Positions 4,335 to 5,919 of a stretch of 5,919 bases of DNA are shown one piece after another. The stretch spans positions 1 to 5,919 of the forward strand of contig JAGBRG010000251.1 in the NCBI GenBank assembly GCA_017632495.1, written 5' to 3'. Both the position numbers and the translations under genes were made by a program. How positions within the stretch are numbered: the stretch's first letter is position 1; the number at the start of each line of letters is the position of its first letter. The stretch is from Spirochaetales bacterium (lineage in GTDB: Bacteria; Spirochaetota; Spirochaetia; Sphaerochaetales; Sphaerochaetaceae). Under the pieces are notes generated by a model. That model saw nothing but the letters and a program-made list of their open reading frames with translations. It ran no database searches and had not been told where the DNA came from.

Positions 4335-5919
4335 ATGAGTAAAGATATACTGTTGAGAAGTCAGGTAGCGGAAAGCGACAAATGGGACTTAAGCAGCCTC
4401 TATCCCTGTGATGAAGCTTGGGAGACCGACCTTGGCCGCCTCAAGAAGAAGATAGACGAAGCCGGAAAGTTCAAGGGAACCATGGCAAAGAGCCCTGTGG
4501 TCCTTCTTTCTGCCATGAAGTGGCTGTCAGATTCCATGATGCTGGCCGAGCAGGTCTATGTCTATGCATCGCTGAAGTACGAAGCCCAGTCCGACGACCC
4601 TGAGAACCAGAGGATGATCGGAACGATTTCCCAGGTATATACGGACCTCATTGCCGCCGTAAGCTACATGGACCCCGAGATCCTTGAAATCAAGAACCTT
4701 GAGAAGATCATCGAAGACAAGGACTTTGATGACTGCAGAGTCTATCTGAAAAAGATTCTTCGCCAGAAAAACCACACCCTGTCTCCTTCTGAAGAGGAGA
4801 TTTTAGCCAAGCAGTCCGAGCTTCAGGGCACCCCAAGCAAAGCCTTTGAGATGCTCACAAACGTGGATATGAATTTCGGTAGCGTTGACGGCATGCCTCT
4901 TTCACAGAGCACATGGGTATCGTTCATGTTAAAGCCGGACAGAGATCTTAGACGCCGCGCCTATGAGCAGTTCTATGAGACCTACAGATCCCACGAGCAG
5001 ACACTGGCCACCTTGTACGCCGCAAGCGTAAAGCAGGACATCTTCAACGCACGGGTTCGCGGCTTTGATACAGCTCTGGATGCTGCCCTTTACAGGGACG
5101 ATGTTCCCAAAAGCGTCTACACCGGCCTGATCGAGGCCGTTCACAAGGCCCTTCCATTACTACACCGCTACTACGCTCTGAGAAAACGCATTCTGGGACT
5201 TTCGGAACTCAGGCACTACGATGTCTATGTCCCACTTGTAGGTTCCATCAAGACCCACAAGACATATGAGCAGGCCACCGAGATTGTCAAGCAGGCCTTA
5301 AAGCCGCTTGGCGAGGACTACGTGAAGACCCTCTACAAGGGAATCACCACTGACCGCTGGGTCGACCGCTATGAGAACAAGGGAAAAAGAAGCGGAGCCT
5401 TTTCAAGCGGAGGCTTCATCGGAGCTCCGTACATTCTTCTCAACTACAAGGAAGATGTTCTGGGCGATGTCTTCACTCTGGCTCACGAAGGCGGACACAG
5501 CATGCACAGCTACTACTCCAAACGTAACAACCCGTTTCTGTGCTATGACTACACCATTTTCGAAGCCGAGGTCGCTTCCACATTCAACGAGCAGCTTGTT
5601 GCAAAATACCTGACAGACAACGCTGAAAGCGACGAGATGCGAACATACATCATCGCAAAGCAGATCGATGACATGATTGCCTCACTTTTCCGCCAGACCA
5701 TGTTCGCTGAGTTTGAGCTTCTGTGTCACACACAGCAGGAACAGGGACAGATTCTGACGGCCTCGACATTGAGAAAGACTTACAGGGGCTTGCTTGAAGC
5801 CTATTTCGGACCAGAGATGGTTCTTGAAGAGAACTCCGACCTTGAGGGTCTGAGAATCCCCCACTTCTACAATGCCTACTATGTGTACAAATACGCCACA
5901 GGAATCTCTGCGGCTATCG
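4335..5919 (+). CDS. pepF: Oligoendopeptidase F, peptidase family M3 (3' end missing)
   Basis: A zinc metallopeptidase that cuts oligopeptides in the cytoplasm. The frame is open from the ATG at 4335 to the window end, 528 codons; PepF proteins are about 600 residues, so roughly 70 are missing. The N-terminus has the family-like KWDLSSLYP (16-24). The catalytic domain shows ENKGKRSGAFSSGG (347-360), PYILLNY (365-371) and the zinc site AHEGGHSMHS (383-392), in which His384 and His388 bind zinc and Glu385 is the catalytic base. The third ligand is Glu412 in FEAEVASTFNE. HFYNAYYVYKYATG (510-523) is the conserved Tyr-rich substrate-binding segment near the end. GAGGG (4324-4328) lies six bases before the ATG and overlaps the rdgB stop, with only a 9-base gap, suggesting translational coupling. 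No frameshift is seen. Confidence 0.95.
   Translation, partial: MSKDILLRSQVAESDKWDLSSLYPCDEAWETDLGRLKKKIDEAGKFKGTMAKSPVVLLSAMKWLSDSMMLAEQVYVYASLKYEAQSDDPENQRMIGTISQVYTDLIAAVSYMDPEILEIKNLEKIIEDKDFDDCRVYLKKILRQKNHTLSPSEEEILAKQSELQGTPSKAFEMLTNVDMNFGSVDGMPLSQSTWVSFMLKPDRDLRRRAYEQFYETYRSHEQTLATLYAASVKQDIFNARVRGFDTALDAALYRDDVPKSVYTGLIEAVHKALPLLHRYYALRKRILGLSELRHYDVYVPLVGSIKTHKTYEQATEIVKQALKPLGEDYVKTLYKGITTDRWVDRYENKGKRSGAFSSGGFIGAPYILLNYKEDVLGDVFTLAHEGGHSMHSYYSKRNNPFLCYDYTIFEAEVASTFNEQLVAKYLTDNAESDEMRTYIIAKQIDDMIASLFRQTMFAEFELLCHTQQEQGQILTASTLRKTYRGLLEAYFGPEMVLEENSDLEGLRIPHFYNAYYVYKYATGISAAI

Overview
The window reads as core bacterial chromosome, with six complete genes, two genes cut by the window ends, and no sign of mobile DNA, CRISPR arrays or structural RNA genes. 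All genes lie on the + strand. Base composition is balanced. The organism is probably a spirochaete of the Sphaerochaeta/Treponema type. That is inference from remembered family features: the N-terminus of L20, the C-terminal residues of the gene cut at base 46, a divergent sigma-like protein resembling spirochaete proteins of unknown function, and the order infC-rpmI-rplT / coiled-coil protein / sigma-like protein / rdgB / pepF. No database was searched.

Layout. (1) Bases 1-46 hold the last 14 codons of a gene, possibly class II fructose-bisphosphate aldolase, followed by a hairpin terminator at 69-100. (2) A membrane PAP2-family phosphatase occupies 118-825. (3) A strong promoter (TTGACA, 18 bp, extended TATATT) at 864-893 drives a translation operon: infC (non-ATG start), rpmI, rplT and a small ZapB-like coiled-coil gene, ending at a textbook terminator at 2546-2580. 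Its leader starts with a stem-loop, and the infC-rpmI gap carries two perfect palindromes and a third overlapping stem, a good candidate for the L20 autoregulatory site. (4) A second transcription unit probably starts at a promoter near 2593-2621 overlapped by an inverted repeat. It holds a 339-residue sigma-70-like protein of unknown function, rdgB (house-cleaning nucleotide pyrophosphatase) and pepF (oligoendopeptidase F). pepF runs off the right edge after 528 codons.

How the genes work together. The middle operon supplies an initiation factor and two 50S subunit proteins, with a possible division-related protein attached. The last three genes are a 31-nt and a 9-nt gap apart and look co-transcribed, but no shared pathway is obvious. 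The least explained elements are the sigma-like protein with its inverted-repeat promoter and the structured infC-rpmI spacer.
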